NCBI RefSeq assembly: GCF_026241165.1
Contig: NZ_JAPFQN010000006.1
Location: 558,001-622,000 of the forward strand
Length of the DNA stretch: 64,000 nt
Origin: Mangrovivirga halotolerans
Lineage (GTDB): Bacteria > Bacteroidota > Bacteroidia > Cytophagales > Cyclobacteriaceae
Reading direction: 5' to 3'
The notes beneath the pieces were generated by a model that was given only the letters and a program-made list of their open reading frames with translations, did not search any database and was not told the origin of the DNA. Positions 19,006-27,879 of the stretch are shown piece by piece. The translations under genes and the position numbers were made by a program. Every line of letters begins with the position of its first letter. Within the stretch, counting starts at the first letter, position 1.

Positions 19006-19767
19006 TTAATAAGATTTAGCAATATCTACGAAGTCACGAGATTTTAACGAAGCTCCTCCGATCAATCCCCCGTCTACATCCTCACAGGCAAAAAGTTCTT
19101 TTGCATTACCAGGTTTGCAACTTCCTCCGTATAATATTGAAATGCTATTTGCTATTTCTTGATTATATTTTTCAGCCAGATGCTTTCTGATAGCTTCGTG
19201 CATTTCCTGTGCTTGCTCTGGAGAAGCAGTTAGTCCTGTACCAATAGCCCATATTGGCTCATATGCGATCACAACTTTTTTAATTTCATCAGCAGAAAGG
19301 TGAAAAAGGCTATTTGAAATTTGATCGGTTACAAATGATACATAGTTTCCTCCTTCTCTTTGCTCAAGACTCTCCCCACAACAAAATATTGGGGTCATTC
19401 CAGCAGAAAGTATTTTGTCAGTCTTTTTTGCCAGAAATTCATCAGTTTCTCCGAAGTATTCTCTTCTTTCGCTATGGCCAATTATTACATAACTTGCACC
19501 AACGGCTTTTAGCATTGGAACTGAAATTTCGCCTGTATATGCTCCACTGTCTTCTGTATGGCAGTTTTGAGCTCCAAGAAAAACTTTTTCCTGATCTCCT
19601 GTTAGTTTATTAACACTTTCAAGGTGAATAAATGGAGGGCAGATAACCAGAGTAACATCGTTAGGCACTTCATCTCCTGCCATATTTACTATTTCAGAAG
19701 TAAGTTTTTTACCTTCCTCAGGTAATAAGTTCATTTTCCAGTTTCCTGCTACAATTTTTTTTCTCAT
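19006..19767 (-). CDS. tpiA: Triosephosphate isomerase
   Basis: TpiA interconverts dihydroxyacetone phosphate and glyceraldehyde 3-phosphate in glycolysis. The 253-residue TIM barrel has the catalytic lysine K11 (AGNWKMN), catalytic H98 in VIIGHSERREYFGE, catalytic E170 in AYEPIWAIGTG, followed by the flexible loop, and phosphate-binding YGGSCKPGN and GLIGGASLK. It heads a minus-strand run with prmA. A near-consensus -7 element (TATATTTA on the minus strand, plus positions 19798-19805) lies about 30 bases upstream. Confidence 0.98.
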   Translation of the reverse strand: MRKKIVAGNWKMNLLPEEGKKLTSEIVNMAGDEVPNDVTLVICPPFIHLESVNKLTGDQEKVFLGAQNCHTEDSGAYTGEISVPMLKAVGASYVIIGHSERREYFGETDEFLAKKTDKILSAGMTPIFCCGESLEQREGGNYVSFVTDQISNSLFHLSADEIKKVVIAYEPIWAIGTGLTASPEQAQEMHEAIRKHLAEKYNQEIANSISILYGGSCKPGNAKELFACEDVDGGLIGGASLKSRDFVDIAKSY

Positions 19768-19827
19768 GATCGTGTGTTTTGACGTAGTGTAATGATGTAA
19801 ATATACTTTTTTTATGTGGTAGTTAAA

Positions 19828-22668
19828 TTAGCTGAACTTCTCTTTTAAATACCTTGCTGTGTGAGATTCTTTTACTGTGATTAGGTCTTCTGGTTTTCCT
19901 GCAAAAACTAGATCTCCACCCCTTTCTCCTCCCTCCGGGCCAAGGTCGATTACCCAGTCAGCACTTTTGATTATTTCAACATTGTGTTCGATGATAACCA
20001 CGCTATTACCTTGCTCAATTAGTGCATTAATTGCTGAAAGAAGTTTCTTTATATCGTGAAAGTGAAGTCCGGTAGTTGGTTCATCAAATACAAAAAGTAA
20101 TTTTTCACTTCCGGAACCTCCTTTTGATAAAAAGGAAGCAAGTTTTACTCGTTGTGCTTCTCCTCCACTTAAAGAGTTTGATGATTGGCCAAGTTTGATA
20201 TAACCCAAACCAACTTCATTTAATGGTTCCAGCTTATTAAGAATTGACCGCTGTCCCTCAAAAAATTCCAGGCTTTCTTCTACAGTAAGATCCAGAACAT
20301 CCGCTATTGATTTATCATTAAACTTGACTTCCAGTACCTCGTCCTTAAATCTTCTTCCTTTACAGCTTTCGCAGGTTAAATGAATGTCTGCCATAAACTG
20401 CATTTCAATTTTTACCTCTCCTTCACCCTGGCATGTTTCACATCTTCCACCTTCAACATTAAATGAAAAGTGAGCAGGTTTAAACCCGCGTTGTTTCGAT
20501 AATTGTTGATCAGCAAAAAGTTGCCTAATAGCATCGTATGCTTTCACATAAGTAACAGGGTTTGAACGGCTTGATTTTCCTATTGGATTCTGATCGACAA
20601 ATTCAATCTGTTTGACCTGAGAAAGATCTCCTTCAAGTCTGTCGAATTTTCCGGTTGACTCTGAAATATGCTGCTCAAGATGTTTGCTTAAGGCAGGATA
20701 AAGGATCTTTTTAACCAGGGTAGATTTCCCTGAACCACTGACACCTGTTATTACAGTGAGGATTCCCAAAGGAATTTCGACATCTATATTTTTAAGATTA
20801 TTTTCTCGGGCTCCAATTATAGAAAGTTTATTTCGCCATTTTCTTTTAACTCGGGGTATGGCAATTTCCTCTTTACCTAATAAATATTGAGCAGTGTAAG
20901 ATTCACTACCTTCAAGATCATCAGCGGTACCCTGGAAAACCAGGTTGCCACCATGAACACCAGCGTCCGGACCAATATCAATTATTTGATCCGCTGCTTT
21001 TATGACTTCTTCTTCGTGTTCTACTACAATAACGGTATTTCCCAGATCTCTTAATGTTTTCAAAACACCAACCAGCCTTTCAGTATCCCTCGGATGTAGT
21101 CCAATACTCGGTTCGTCCAGAATATACATTGATCCTACAAGGGCACTTCCCAGGGAAGTAGCTAATTTGATCCGTTGGTATTCTCCACCGGATAACGTAG
21201 CAGTAAGTCTGTTAAGGGTCAAGTATCCCAGGCCTACCTCATTAAGATACAGAAGCCTGTTTGTTACTTCTTTAAGAAGCCTGTTTGCTATTTGCTGATC
21301 GTGATCATTGAGCTCCAGGTTATTAAAGAATTCATATGAAGTTTCCACTGGCATAAGGACAACATCTGTAATCGAAGTATCATTTATTTTTACATATGAT
21401 GCATCCTTTCTAAGTCTGGTACCACGGCAATCCGGGCATACAGTTCTTCCCCGGTACCTTGATAACATTACGCGATACTGTATTTTGTGAGATTTGCTTT
21501 CCAGAAACTTAAAAAAAGCATTAAGCCCGTCAAAATACTTATTACCTTCCCAGAGTAGTTGATATTCATTATTGGTGAGATCTTTTATAGACCGGTGAAC
21601 AGGAAAGTCGAATTTATCGGCATTTTCAATTAATGGTTTTAACCATTTTTTCATGGTTTCCGAACGCCAGGGAACAATGGCACCTTCAAAGACCGACATA
21701 TTTTTATTTGGAATGACCAGATCAGGATCAATGCCAAGAATTTTACCGAACCCTTCACATGTTTTGCAAGCTCCATAGGGGTTATTAAAGCTGAAAAGGT
21801 TAACAGAAGGCTCTTCAAATTCAATTCCATCAGCTTCAAATCTGTCACTGAACGATTTCCTTCCTTCTCCTGGAAAATCAATTATACAATCACCGTGTCC
21901 TTCGAAGAAGGCTGTTTCTATAGAATCGGCCAGTCTGAAACGGTTATCTTCATCTCTTCCATCAGATGCTTCCGGGTCTTTTTCAATTGTTGCCCTGTCT
22001 ATAAGAATAAAGACTTCGCTATCTGGATCAAGATTATCTGCCTCATCTACAATATCTTCGATCATTTTAGTGTTATTATTTAAAATAACACGGTTATATC
22101 CCTTTTGAAGGAGGATCTCGAACTCTTGTTTTAAAGTTCTGTCCTGGTGTGGGATCAATGGACATAAGATCATTAGTCGGGTTCCGTCTTCATGATCATA
22201 GAGGAAGTCCAGCACATCCTCAACTGTGGACTTTTGTACAATTTTTCCGCTAACTGGGGAATAAGTCTTCCCTATCCTCGCAAATAACAGTTTCAGGTAA
22301 TCATAAATTTCTGTAGTAGTCCCGACCGTTGATCTGGGGTTTCTTGTATTAACTTTTTGTTCTATTGCAATAGCAGGAGAAACCCCTCTGATATAATCGA
22401 CTTCAGGTTTTTCCATCCGCCCCAGAAATTGTCTGGCATAAGAACTAAGGCTTTCAACATACATGCGTTGACCTTCAGCAAATAAAGTGTCAAATGCCAG
22501 GGATGATTTTCCAGAACCTGATAACCCGGTGATGACCACTAGTTTATTCCTTGGGATAGCCACACTCAGATTATGGAGATTATTGACTTTGGCGTTTTTT
22601 ATAACAATAAACCGTTTAGGGTCTATCGAATCTATATTTTTTATGTCTGTCGCTATTGTCTTACTCAT
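19828..22668 (-). CDS. uvrA: Excinuclease ABC subunit A (UvrA)
   Basis: UvrA is the damage-scanning ATPase of nucleotide excision repair; it works with UvrB and UvrC. The 946-residue protein is full length. It has two ABC ATPase modules: Walker [11 protein letters not shown] (K54) and [11 protein letters not shown], and signature sequences [12 protein letters not shown] and [12 protein letters not shown]. The zinc-binding modules contain [17 protein letters not shown] and the paired [16 protein letters not shown]. The predicted promoter -7 element ends only five bases before the ATG, so the message may be leaderless. It is transcribed divergently from the ECF sigma gene. Confidence 0.98.
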   Translation of the reverse strand: MSKTIATDIKNIDSIDPKRFIVIKNAKVNNLHNLSVAIPRNKLVVITGLSGSGKSSLAFDTLFAEGQRMYVESLSSYARQFLGRMEKPEVDYIRGVSPAIAIEQKVNTRNPRSTVGTTTEIYDYLKLLFARIGKTYSPVSGKIVQKSTVEDVLDFLYDHEDGTRLMILCPLIPHQDRTLKQEFEILLQKGYNRVILNNNTKMIEDIVDEADNLDPDSEVFILIDRATIEKDPEASDGRDEDNRFRLADSIETAFFEGHGDCIIDFPGEGRKSFSDRFEADGIEFEEPSVNLFSFNNPYGACKTCEGFGKILGIDPDLVIPNKNMSVFEGAIVPWRSETMKKWLKPLIENADKFDFPVHRSIKDLTNNEYQLLWEGNKYFDGLNAFFKFLESKSHKIQYRVMLSRYRGRTVCPDCRGTRLRKDASYVKINDTSITDVVLMPVETSYEFFNNLELNDHDQQIANRLLKEVTNRLLYLNEVGLGYLTLNRLTATLSGGEYQRIKLATSLGSALVGSMYILDEPSIGLHPRDTERLVGVLKTLRDLGNTVIVVEHEEEVIKAADQIIDIGPDAGVHGGNLVFQGTADDLEGSESYTAQYLLGKEEIAIPRVKRKWRNKLSIIGARENNLKNIDVEIPLGILTVITGVSGSGKSTLVKKILYPALSKHLEQHISESTGKFDRLEGDLSQVKQIEFVDQNPIGKSSRSNPVTYVKAYDAIRQLFADQQLSKQRGFKPAHFSFNVEGGRCETCQGEGEVKIEMQFMADIHLTCESCKGRRFKDEVLEVKFNDKSIADVLDLTVEESLEFFEGQRSILNKLEPLNEVGLGYIKLGQSSNSLSGGEAQRVKLASFLSKGGSGSEKLLFVFDEPTTGLHFHDIKKLLSAINALIEQGNSVVIIEHNVEIIKSADWVIDLGPEGGERGGDLVFAGKPEDLITVKESHTARYLKEKFS

Positions 22669-22673
22669 ATATG

Positions 22674-22681
22674 CAAAGATA
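22674..22681 (-). promoter_or_regulatory. Candidate uvrA -7 element, very close to the start codon
   Basis: On the minus strand TATCTTTG exactly matches TAnnTTTG. Its last base lies six bases from the A of the uvrA ATG, so transcription would begin at or next to the start codon. A -33 TTG is not evident. Confidence 0.4.
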
Positions 22682-22908
22682 AGCAGATGTTATTGATCAG
22701 AACTTGTTAATCGGCTACAAGTTTAATTTTATGGCAATATTTTAAGAAACTGGTGTAATTTTTTAACAAATGTTTTTATTCGTTAATCTTGGCAAACTAT
22801 TTGTGTTTTGTTATATTAACGATTGCATTCGAGTTAAAATTTTTTGTTCAACCCTAAACGACACAATATGATATAGATCTCTACGTTAACAAAAACAGAG
22901 ACAACCGA

Positions 22909-23508
22909 ATGAACAAAATTAAATTAGACGACAGCCAGCTAGTGTCGCAGTACATCAAAGGAAGTGAACTTGCGTTTGAAAAGTTAGTTAACCGACACAA
23001 GAATAAGATTTTTACAAAAATATACCTGATAGTTAAAGACAGGTATGTGGCTGAAGATTTGTTGCAGGAAACCTTTATTAAGGCGGTCAACACAATTAAG
23101 GCGGGAAAGTATAACGAAGAAGGGAAATTTCTTCCCTGGATTATGAGAATAGCAAATAATATGGCTATTGATCATTTCAGAAAAGAAAAACGATATCCTA
23201 CCATTGTTATGGAGGATGGAAGCCCTCTTTTAAATAATATAAAGTTTGCTGAAGAGCCTTTTGAAACAGACCAGGAAAGGAAAGAAACTCATAAGCTGAT
23301 CAGAAAGCTAGTCAAAGAATTACCAGAGTCTCAGAAACAGGTTTTGATCATGAGGCACTACATGAAGATGAGCTTTCAGGAAATCGCAGATGCGACTGGT
23401 GTAAGTATTAACACGGCGCTTGGAAGAATGCGATATGCTTTGATTAATATGAAAAAGAAAATGGACAAACTAAATGTAGCCTATGATAAAAACCTTTACC
23501 CCGGATGA
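22909..23508 (+). CDS. RNA polymerase ECF-type sigma factor
   Basis: This 199-residue protein is a group 4 (ECF) sigma-70 factor. Region 2 includes YVAEDLLQETFIKA and the -10 recognition/melting segment FLPWIMRIANNMAIDHFRK. Region 4 is the C-terminal helix-turn-helix LPESQKQVLIMRHYMKMSFQ...TGVSINTALGRMRYAL that reads the -35 element. Its 3' end overlaps the next small gene by 26 bases, so the two are coupled; the neighbour is a candidate regulator. The upstream 240-bp region shared with uvrA shows no clear consensus promoter. Target genes are unknown. Confidence 0.93.
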   Translation: MNKIKLDDSQLVSQYIKGSELAFEKLVNRHKNKIFTKIYLIVKDRYVAEDLLQETFIKAVNTIKAGKYNEEGKFLPWIMRIANNMAIDHFRKEKRYPTIVMEDGSPLLNNIKFAEEPFETDQERKETHKLIRKLVKELPESQKQVLIMRHYMKMSFQEIADATGVSINTALGRMRYALINMKKKMDKLNVAYDKNLYPG

Positions 23509-23719
23509 CGTAATTAAATACGTTTATAAAGAATGTGATCAAGAGGAGCAACGTGAAATTGAAGAAGCCTTGCTCTGCGACGAAAAGTTAAAAGAAACTT
23601 ATCAGTACGTAGTAAACATGAAGGATGATCTCGACAAAATAGATGTTCAGCCTTCGAACAAAGCAATCACCAATATTTTAAATTATTCAAAAAATTATAA
23701 TTTAAAAAAAGGATCCTGA
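23483..23719 (+). CDS. Small anti-sigma-like soluble protein (78 aa)
   Basis: A 78-residue acidic protein starts inside the ECF sigma gene (26-base overlap, different frame). The N-terminal half (VIKYVYKECDQEEQREIEEA...) has the helical pattern seen at the N-termini of anti-sigma factors, where it binds sigma region 2 or 4. There is no zinc HxxxCxxC motif and no transmembrane segment. Role as sigma partner is inferred from gene overlap and this pattern. An attenuator-free, strong terminator overlaps its stop codon. It could alternatively be an uncharacterised sigma-linked adaptor. Confidence 0.7.
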   Translation: MIKTFTPDDVIKYVYKECDQEEQREIEEALLCDEKLKETYQYVVNMKDDLDKIDVQPSNKAITNILNYSKNYNLKKGS

Positions 23720-23736
23720 AAAGGGTCCTTTTTTTA
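23704..23736 (+). terminator. Intrinsic terminator of the ECF sigma operon
   Basis: AAAAAAAGGATCC pairs with GGGTCCTTTTTTT (one G-U pair); the TGAAAA loop begins with the stop codon of the 78-residue protein. Confidence 0.9.
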
Positions 23737-23783
23737 TTTCAAGACTTCCCTCTCCTCAAGTTTATGGCCTATATTGCTATTCT

Positions 23784-25634
23784 ATGTGTGGCATAAATTT
23801 GATAATCGATAAAAAAGAGTTGTTAACTGACTTGAGTGCTATTAAGACCATGGTGTCAGGAAATGCACACAGGGGCCCAGATCATAGATCTTCTCTCAGG
23901 ATTAGAAATCTTGAGACACAATATTTTTTTGGCGCTAACCGATTAAAGATCAGAGACAAATCCGAAAAATCCAATCAACCATTTGTAGATCAGGAAGAGC
24001 AAAACGTACTATTATTTAATGGTGAGATTTATAATTATGCCGAGTTAAAAAATGAGTTGATTTCCAAAGGATATACATTCATTACTTCTTCTGATACTGA
24101 AGTGATATTCTATTTGTTAAAAGAAGAAGGAGAGTTGGGTTTAGGTCGACTTAAAGGAATGTATAGTATAGTTTTTTTCGACAGGAGAAATGATACGATA
24201 TTATTAGCAAGAGATAAGCACGGCATTAAACCATTATTTTATTCAGTTGACAATAACTTTATTGTTGCATCATCTGAAACCAAGCCGATATTTTCCAGTG
24301 GGCTGATAAAAAAGGAACTGGATGTCCAACAAATAGATATATTGTTGAGATATAAACATACGTTTTTTAATGATACAATATATAAAAATGTCTTTTCGGT
24401 TTCACCGGGTAAATATTTAAAAATAGAGAATGGATCAATTTCTAAAGAAGAATTTATAATAGAGAGGGCTGAAAAAAATAACTTCGAATTAAGTTCTAAT
24501 GGAATTGAGCAATTATTAGTCGATAGTCTTTACAGGCAACTAAGCGATAGTGTGCCATATGGACTATTTCTTAGTGGAGGTCTCGATTCTTCATTGTTAT
24601 TGGCACTCAATAAAAAACATGAAATTAATTATATCCAGACCTTTAGTCTAATCGATAAAAATCTGGCAGGTAAAGGATTAAATGATAGTCGATTATCACG
24701 TCTTGCAGCAAAACTTTACGGGTATGAACACCACGAAATCGGGTTTGATTCAGAACCTGATGAAAAGGATATTTATAAATTTACTGGCGACCTGGACCTC
24801 CCGGTTCTCGATAGTGGAGCTTACATGAATTATGTGCTATCCAGGGAAGCATCGAAAAGAGTAAAAGTTGTGTTAAGTGGTGCCGGGGCTGATGAGTTCT
24901 GGTTTGGTTATCCAAGATACCAGGTATACAGGCAACAGTTAAAAAATCCTTTATCGGTTAAAGCGCTTAAAATTGTTTTGAAGATGGCAAGGGCAACAGG
25001 ATTTTCCAGAGTAGATGCTGTAACTGACCGGCGCTTTAAAAGGTATGTTGATTCTGTGGATAATACAAGCGAAAAATCCTGGAATAATTTGTTACAGGTT
25101 CCTTTATTAAATCAAGCGGACTTTCCTGAAGAGATTATTGATTTTATTGAAAAAAACGAAAGAAGTTTAACGCCTCAGTTATGGGATCAGCAGAATTACC
25201 TGGTTAATGATGTACTGTTACAAAGTGACCTGATGACTATGGCCCATGGATTAGAAATGAGGGTTCCTTATCTTGATGATGAGCTTGTTTTAGCTGCTGG
25301 AGAATTGCAGAAGTCATTATTTGAAGGAGGGAAGTCAAAATCTGTTCTGAAAGATATATTTTCAAAAATTGATGGGTCCGGTCCTTTTATAAAAAGATCA
25401 AAAGAGGGGATGGGCTTACCATTTTACTCATGGATTGATTCAGCTTTTTTCAGCGATAGAATTGAAAAAATATTTAATAACAAGAACAACTCCATTATTT
25501 CAGAAACGGACTCTTATAAATTTATTAAAAACCGTAAAGGTTATCGAAAGCAACTGGCAGACCAGGCTAATGCAGCTGCCACCTGGAATTTTGTAGCCCT
25601 GGATTTATGGCTGGAGCAAAACGGATTTGAATGA
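23784..25634 (+). CDS. asnB: Glutamine-hydrolysing asparagine synthase family protein (AsnB-like)
   Basis: AsnB-type enzymes transfer glutamine-derived ammonia to a carboxylate activated as acyl-AMP. The 616-residue protein begins MCGI, exposing Cys2 as the class II amidotransferase nucleophile, with RGPDHRS nearby. The synthetase domain has the pyrophosphatase loop SGGLDSS (264-270) and the downstream GAGADEFWFGYPRY and MAHGLEMRVPYLDDELV segments. The next gene overlaps it by four bases (ATGA) and is a glycosyltransferase. This pairing is typical of polysaccharide loci, where AsnB homologues amidate uronic acids. So the substrate may be a sugar acid or peptide rather than aspartate. Confidence 0.88.
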   Translation: MCGINLIIDKKELLTDLSAIKTMVSGNAHRGPDHRSSLRIRNLETQYFFGANRLKIRDKSEKSNQPFVDQEEQNVLLFNGEIYNYAELKNELISKGYTFITSSDTEVIFYLLKEEGELGLGRLKGMYSIVFFDRRNDTILLARDKHGIKPLFYSVDNNFIVASSETKPIFSSGLIKKELDVQQIDILLRYKHTFFNDTIYKNVFSVSPGKYLKIENGSISKEEFIIERAEKNNFELSSNGIEQLLVDSLYRQLSDSVPYGLFLSGGLDSSLLLALNKKHEINYIQTFSLIDKNLAGKGLNDSRLSRLAAKLYGYEHHEIGFDSEPDEKDIYKFTGDLDLPVLDSGAYMNYVLSREASKRVKVVLSGAGADEFWFGYPRYQVYRQQLKNPLSVKALKIVLKMARATGFSRVDAVTDRRFKRYVDSVDNTSEKSWNNLLQVPLLNQADFPEEIIDFIEKNERSLTPQLWDQQNYLVNDVLLQSDLMTMAHGLEMRVPYLDDELVLAAGELQKSLFEGGKSKSVLKDIFSKIDGSGPFIKRSKEGMGLPFYSWIDSAFFSDRIEKIFNNKNNSIISETDSYKFIKNRKGYRKQLADQANAAATWNFVALDLWLEQNGFE

Positions 25635-26836
25635 AGGTTTTATATATACATCAATATTATCGAACTCCGGAGGAGGGAGGAGCAACAAGATCATACTATT
25701 TATCAAAGGCTATGATAAAATCTGGTCATGATGTGACGTTGATAACCTCTCATAATAAAAGCCATAAAGCAGAAAGGAATATTGATGGTGTAAAAGTGAT
25801 TTACCTACCAGTAAAGTATAACAATTCTTTTGGGTTTTATCGGAGAATTACTTCCTTTTTGCTTTTTGCCAGATTAGTTGTCAAGGAGATTAGAAATCAA
25901 GATCCTGAAACTTTCGATCTTTGCTACGCAACATCTACTCCTCTTACAGTGGGCTGGGCAGCGATACAGATAAAAGACAAATATCAAGTACCATTCATTT
26001 TTGAGGTGAGAGATCTATGGCCTGAAGCACCGATTCAGTTAGGCATTATAAGAAATCCTTTTTTAAAGATTGCCTTAAGAACTTTTGAGAAATATATTTA
26101 TGAGCAGTCTATTCAGATAATTGCTCTTTCTCCTAATATGGTAGAGGAGATCAAAAAGATCGTTCCATGGAAAGATGTAAAAATGATCCCTAATTTTAGC
26201 GACCCCGACTTATTCAGGGGAAAGAGAAGATCATTGTTCAATAAAGAAAAAATAGTTATATCTTATTTTGGTGCGGCGGGATACGTTAATGGATTGCAAA
26301 CTATTCTTAATTGTGCCGTAAAGGTTAAATCTGATAAAAGAATAATTTTTAAGATCATGGTCCGTGGGGCTGTTCTGAATTCATTAAAGAAGAGGGCTCA
26401 AAGAGATAAGCTTAACAACATTGAGTTTTTAGAATATGGAGGAAAGGAAAATGTAGTTTCTCTACTGGAAGAAACATCATTTTCTTTTATATCTTTTTTA
26501 CCTAAAAAGGTTTTGGGTTCTAATAGTCCAAATAAGTTTTTTGATTCTCTAGCTGCCGGGGTACCGGTGATAGTAAACACCAAAGGGTGGACTTCAGAAT
26601 TGGTCGAAGAATATCGTTGTGGATTCTACCATAAATTTGATGATACAGAAGAATTTCAAAAACAGCTGGATAGATTTTTAAATGACCCGTCACTTTATGC
26701 CTATGCTTCTGAAAATGCTTTATTCCTGGCTAATAATTACTTCAAACGGGAAAAGGTAATCAGGAAACTTCTGATCGATCTCGAGCAATTTAAAGAGGCA
26801 AAACCTGAGTTAAAGCTTATTCGAAACAGGGCATGA
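25631..26836 (+). CDS. Group 4 glycosyltransferase (WbuB-like)
   Basis: This 401-residue GT-B fold glycosyltransferase starts MKVLYIHQYYRTPEEGGATR, the N-terminal pattern of the WbuB-like GT4 subfamily, and contains FEVRDLWPEAPIQLG, which is characteristic of that group. The C-terminal Rossmann domain has the donor-binding FFDSLAAGVPVIVN stretch with a preceding SNSPNKF in place of the classic EX7E. Such enzymes transfer aminodeoxy sugars to lipid-linked intermediates in O-antigen or exopolysaccharide synthesis. It is translationally coupled to the AsnB-like gene. Its stop codon directly abuts the gldB stop codon on the other strand. Sugar specificity unknown. Confidence 0.88.
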   Translation: MKVLYIHQYYRTPEEGGATRSYYLSKAMIKSGHDVTLITSHNKSHKAERNIDGVKVIYLPVKYNNSFGFYRRITSFLLFARLVVKEIRNQDPETFDLCYATSTPLTVGWAAIQIKDKYQVPFIFEVRDLWPEAPIQLGIIRNPFLKIALRTFEKYIYEQSIQIIALSPNMVEEIKKIVPWKDVKMIPNFSDPDLFRGKRRSLFNKEKIVISYFGAAGYVNGLQTILNCAVKVKSDKRIIFKIMVRGAVLNSLKKRAQRDKLNNIEFLEYGGKENVVSLLEETSFSFISFLPKKVLGSNSPNKFFDSLAAGVPVIVNTKGWTSELVEEYRCGFYHKFDDTEEFQKQLDRFLNDPSLYAYASENALFLANNYFKREKVIRKLLIDLEQFKEAKPELKLIRNRA

Positions 26837-27838
26837 TCAAGGTTTGTATGAAGCTTTTTGGAAGATAAGTTCAGCTTCCCTTGTATTCATTAATTCCTGC
26901 AGGGGTTTATCCGTTTTATCCTGGTATCGCTGTACGATTTGCCACCCCAGCCATGTTCCTATCCTACCGGGGCATTGGTCTCCTATTTCAGGAGTTTTTG
27001 GCCTTTCCTGCACGTACTTCCTTTTTGACATTGGGCTGGTTTCGTAGAAGAGCTCATTACTTATAAAGTAAGAATAAATTACACTTGCATTATTATATGC
27101 AGCTTCCATTTCATCCTCACTATACCAAATGATTTTTCTATCCTCAAGGCAAGGCATTACAGCATTTACAAAAGCGTAAGATTTGCCATAATAGATCATA
27201 TCAGCAAGTAATGTCTTATCGTTGAGGTCGACTTTATTATATTTATTAGAGATCAGAAGAGCAATTTTTGGAACAATATACTCAGGTGTATAATGATCAA
27301 GGATGTATTGAGGCTGTTGAGGTCTGTACTTTCCTTTTTCACCAAGGAAATAGTCAAGTCCAATCACTATTACACTATCAGTAACATAAAGATCTCTTAT
27401 TATACCAGTAGTAACAGTTTGAACTTTAGGGACAGTGTAATCCGGATAATAGTGTTTTATATGCTTGAAAAGTAGTTCGAGCTCATTTTCAAGTTCTTCT
27501 ATTTTATTATCATCAAAAACTTTGCGCGTTTCGGCTTGCAGTGAATCAAACCCAGGATTAGTGACCAGGTTATGAAATCTTCCCACAACAGTATTTGGGT
27601 TTTGATATTGCTGAGGTTCAAGAAAGCCGGCAAGAAAGCCCTGGTTTTTATTTAGAAAATTAGCCGTTTCCCTGAGTGAGTTTAGAGAATCTAGTTTAAG
27701 ATCCAGCCTTTCTATATCAACAGTTACATTGATATCCGAAATCTCGGAAGGAATGTTACAATTTTCTTTGCCTCCACAGGAAGAAAGCAAAAGAGATGTT
27801 ACTAAAGTCAGAACAACTAAAAATTTACTGTGTGCCAT
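26837..27838 (-). CDS. gldB: Gliding motility lipoprotein GldB
   Basis: GldB is an envelope lipoprotein required for gliding motility and linked to the type IX secretion/gliding machinery in Bacteroidota. The 333-residue protein has a lipoprotein signal peptide with Cys21 in LLSSC, followed by the family opening NVTVDIERLDLKLDSL. Further family features include the C-terminal GIGTWLGWQIVQRY-like segment (here GRIGTWLGWQIVQRYQDK). It has no obvious terminator before the convergent glycosyltransferase; the two stop codons are adjacent. A strong terminator separates it from rng upstream, so it has its own promoter, not resolved here. Confidence 0.88.
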   Translation of the reverse strand: MAHSKFLVVLTLVTSLLLSSCGGKENCNIPSEISDINVTVDIERLDLKLDSLNSLRETANFLNKNQGFLAGFLEPQQYQNPNTVVGRFHNLVTNPGFDSLQAETRKVFDDNKIEELENELELLFKHIKHYYPDYTVPKVQTVTTGIIRDLYVTDSVIVIGLDYFLGEKGKYRPQQPQYILDHYTPEYIVPKIALLISNKYNKVDLNDKTLLADMIYYGKSYAFVNAVMPCLEDRKIIWYSEDEMEAAYNNASVIYSYFISNELFYETSPMSKRKYVQERPKTPEIGDQCPGRIGTWLGWQIVQRYQDKTDKPLQELMNTREAELIFQKASYKP

Positions 27839-27845
27839 ATCACAA

Positions 27846-27879
27846 AAATAAAAAACCCCCTTAAAAGAGGGGGCTTTTT
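27846..27879 (-). terminator. Intrinsic terminator after rng
   Basis: On the minus strand AAAAAGCCCCC pairs with GGGGGTTTTT, with an eight-base loop and further T/A-rich sequence. It overlaps the rng stop codon and separates rng from gldB. Confidence 0.88.
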
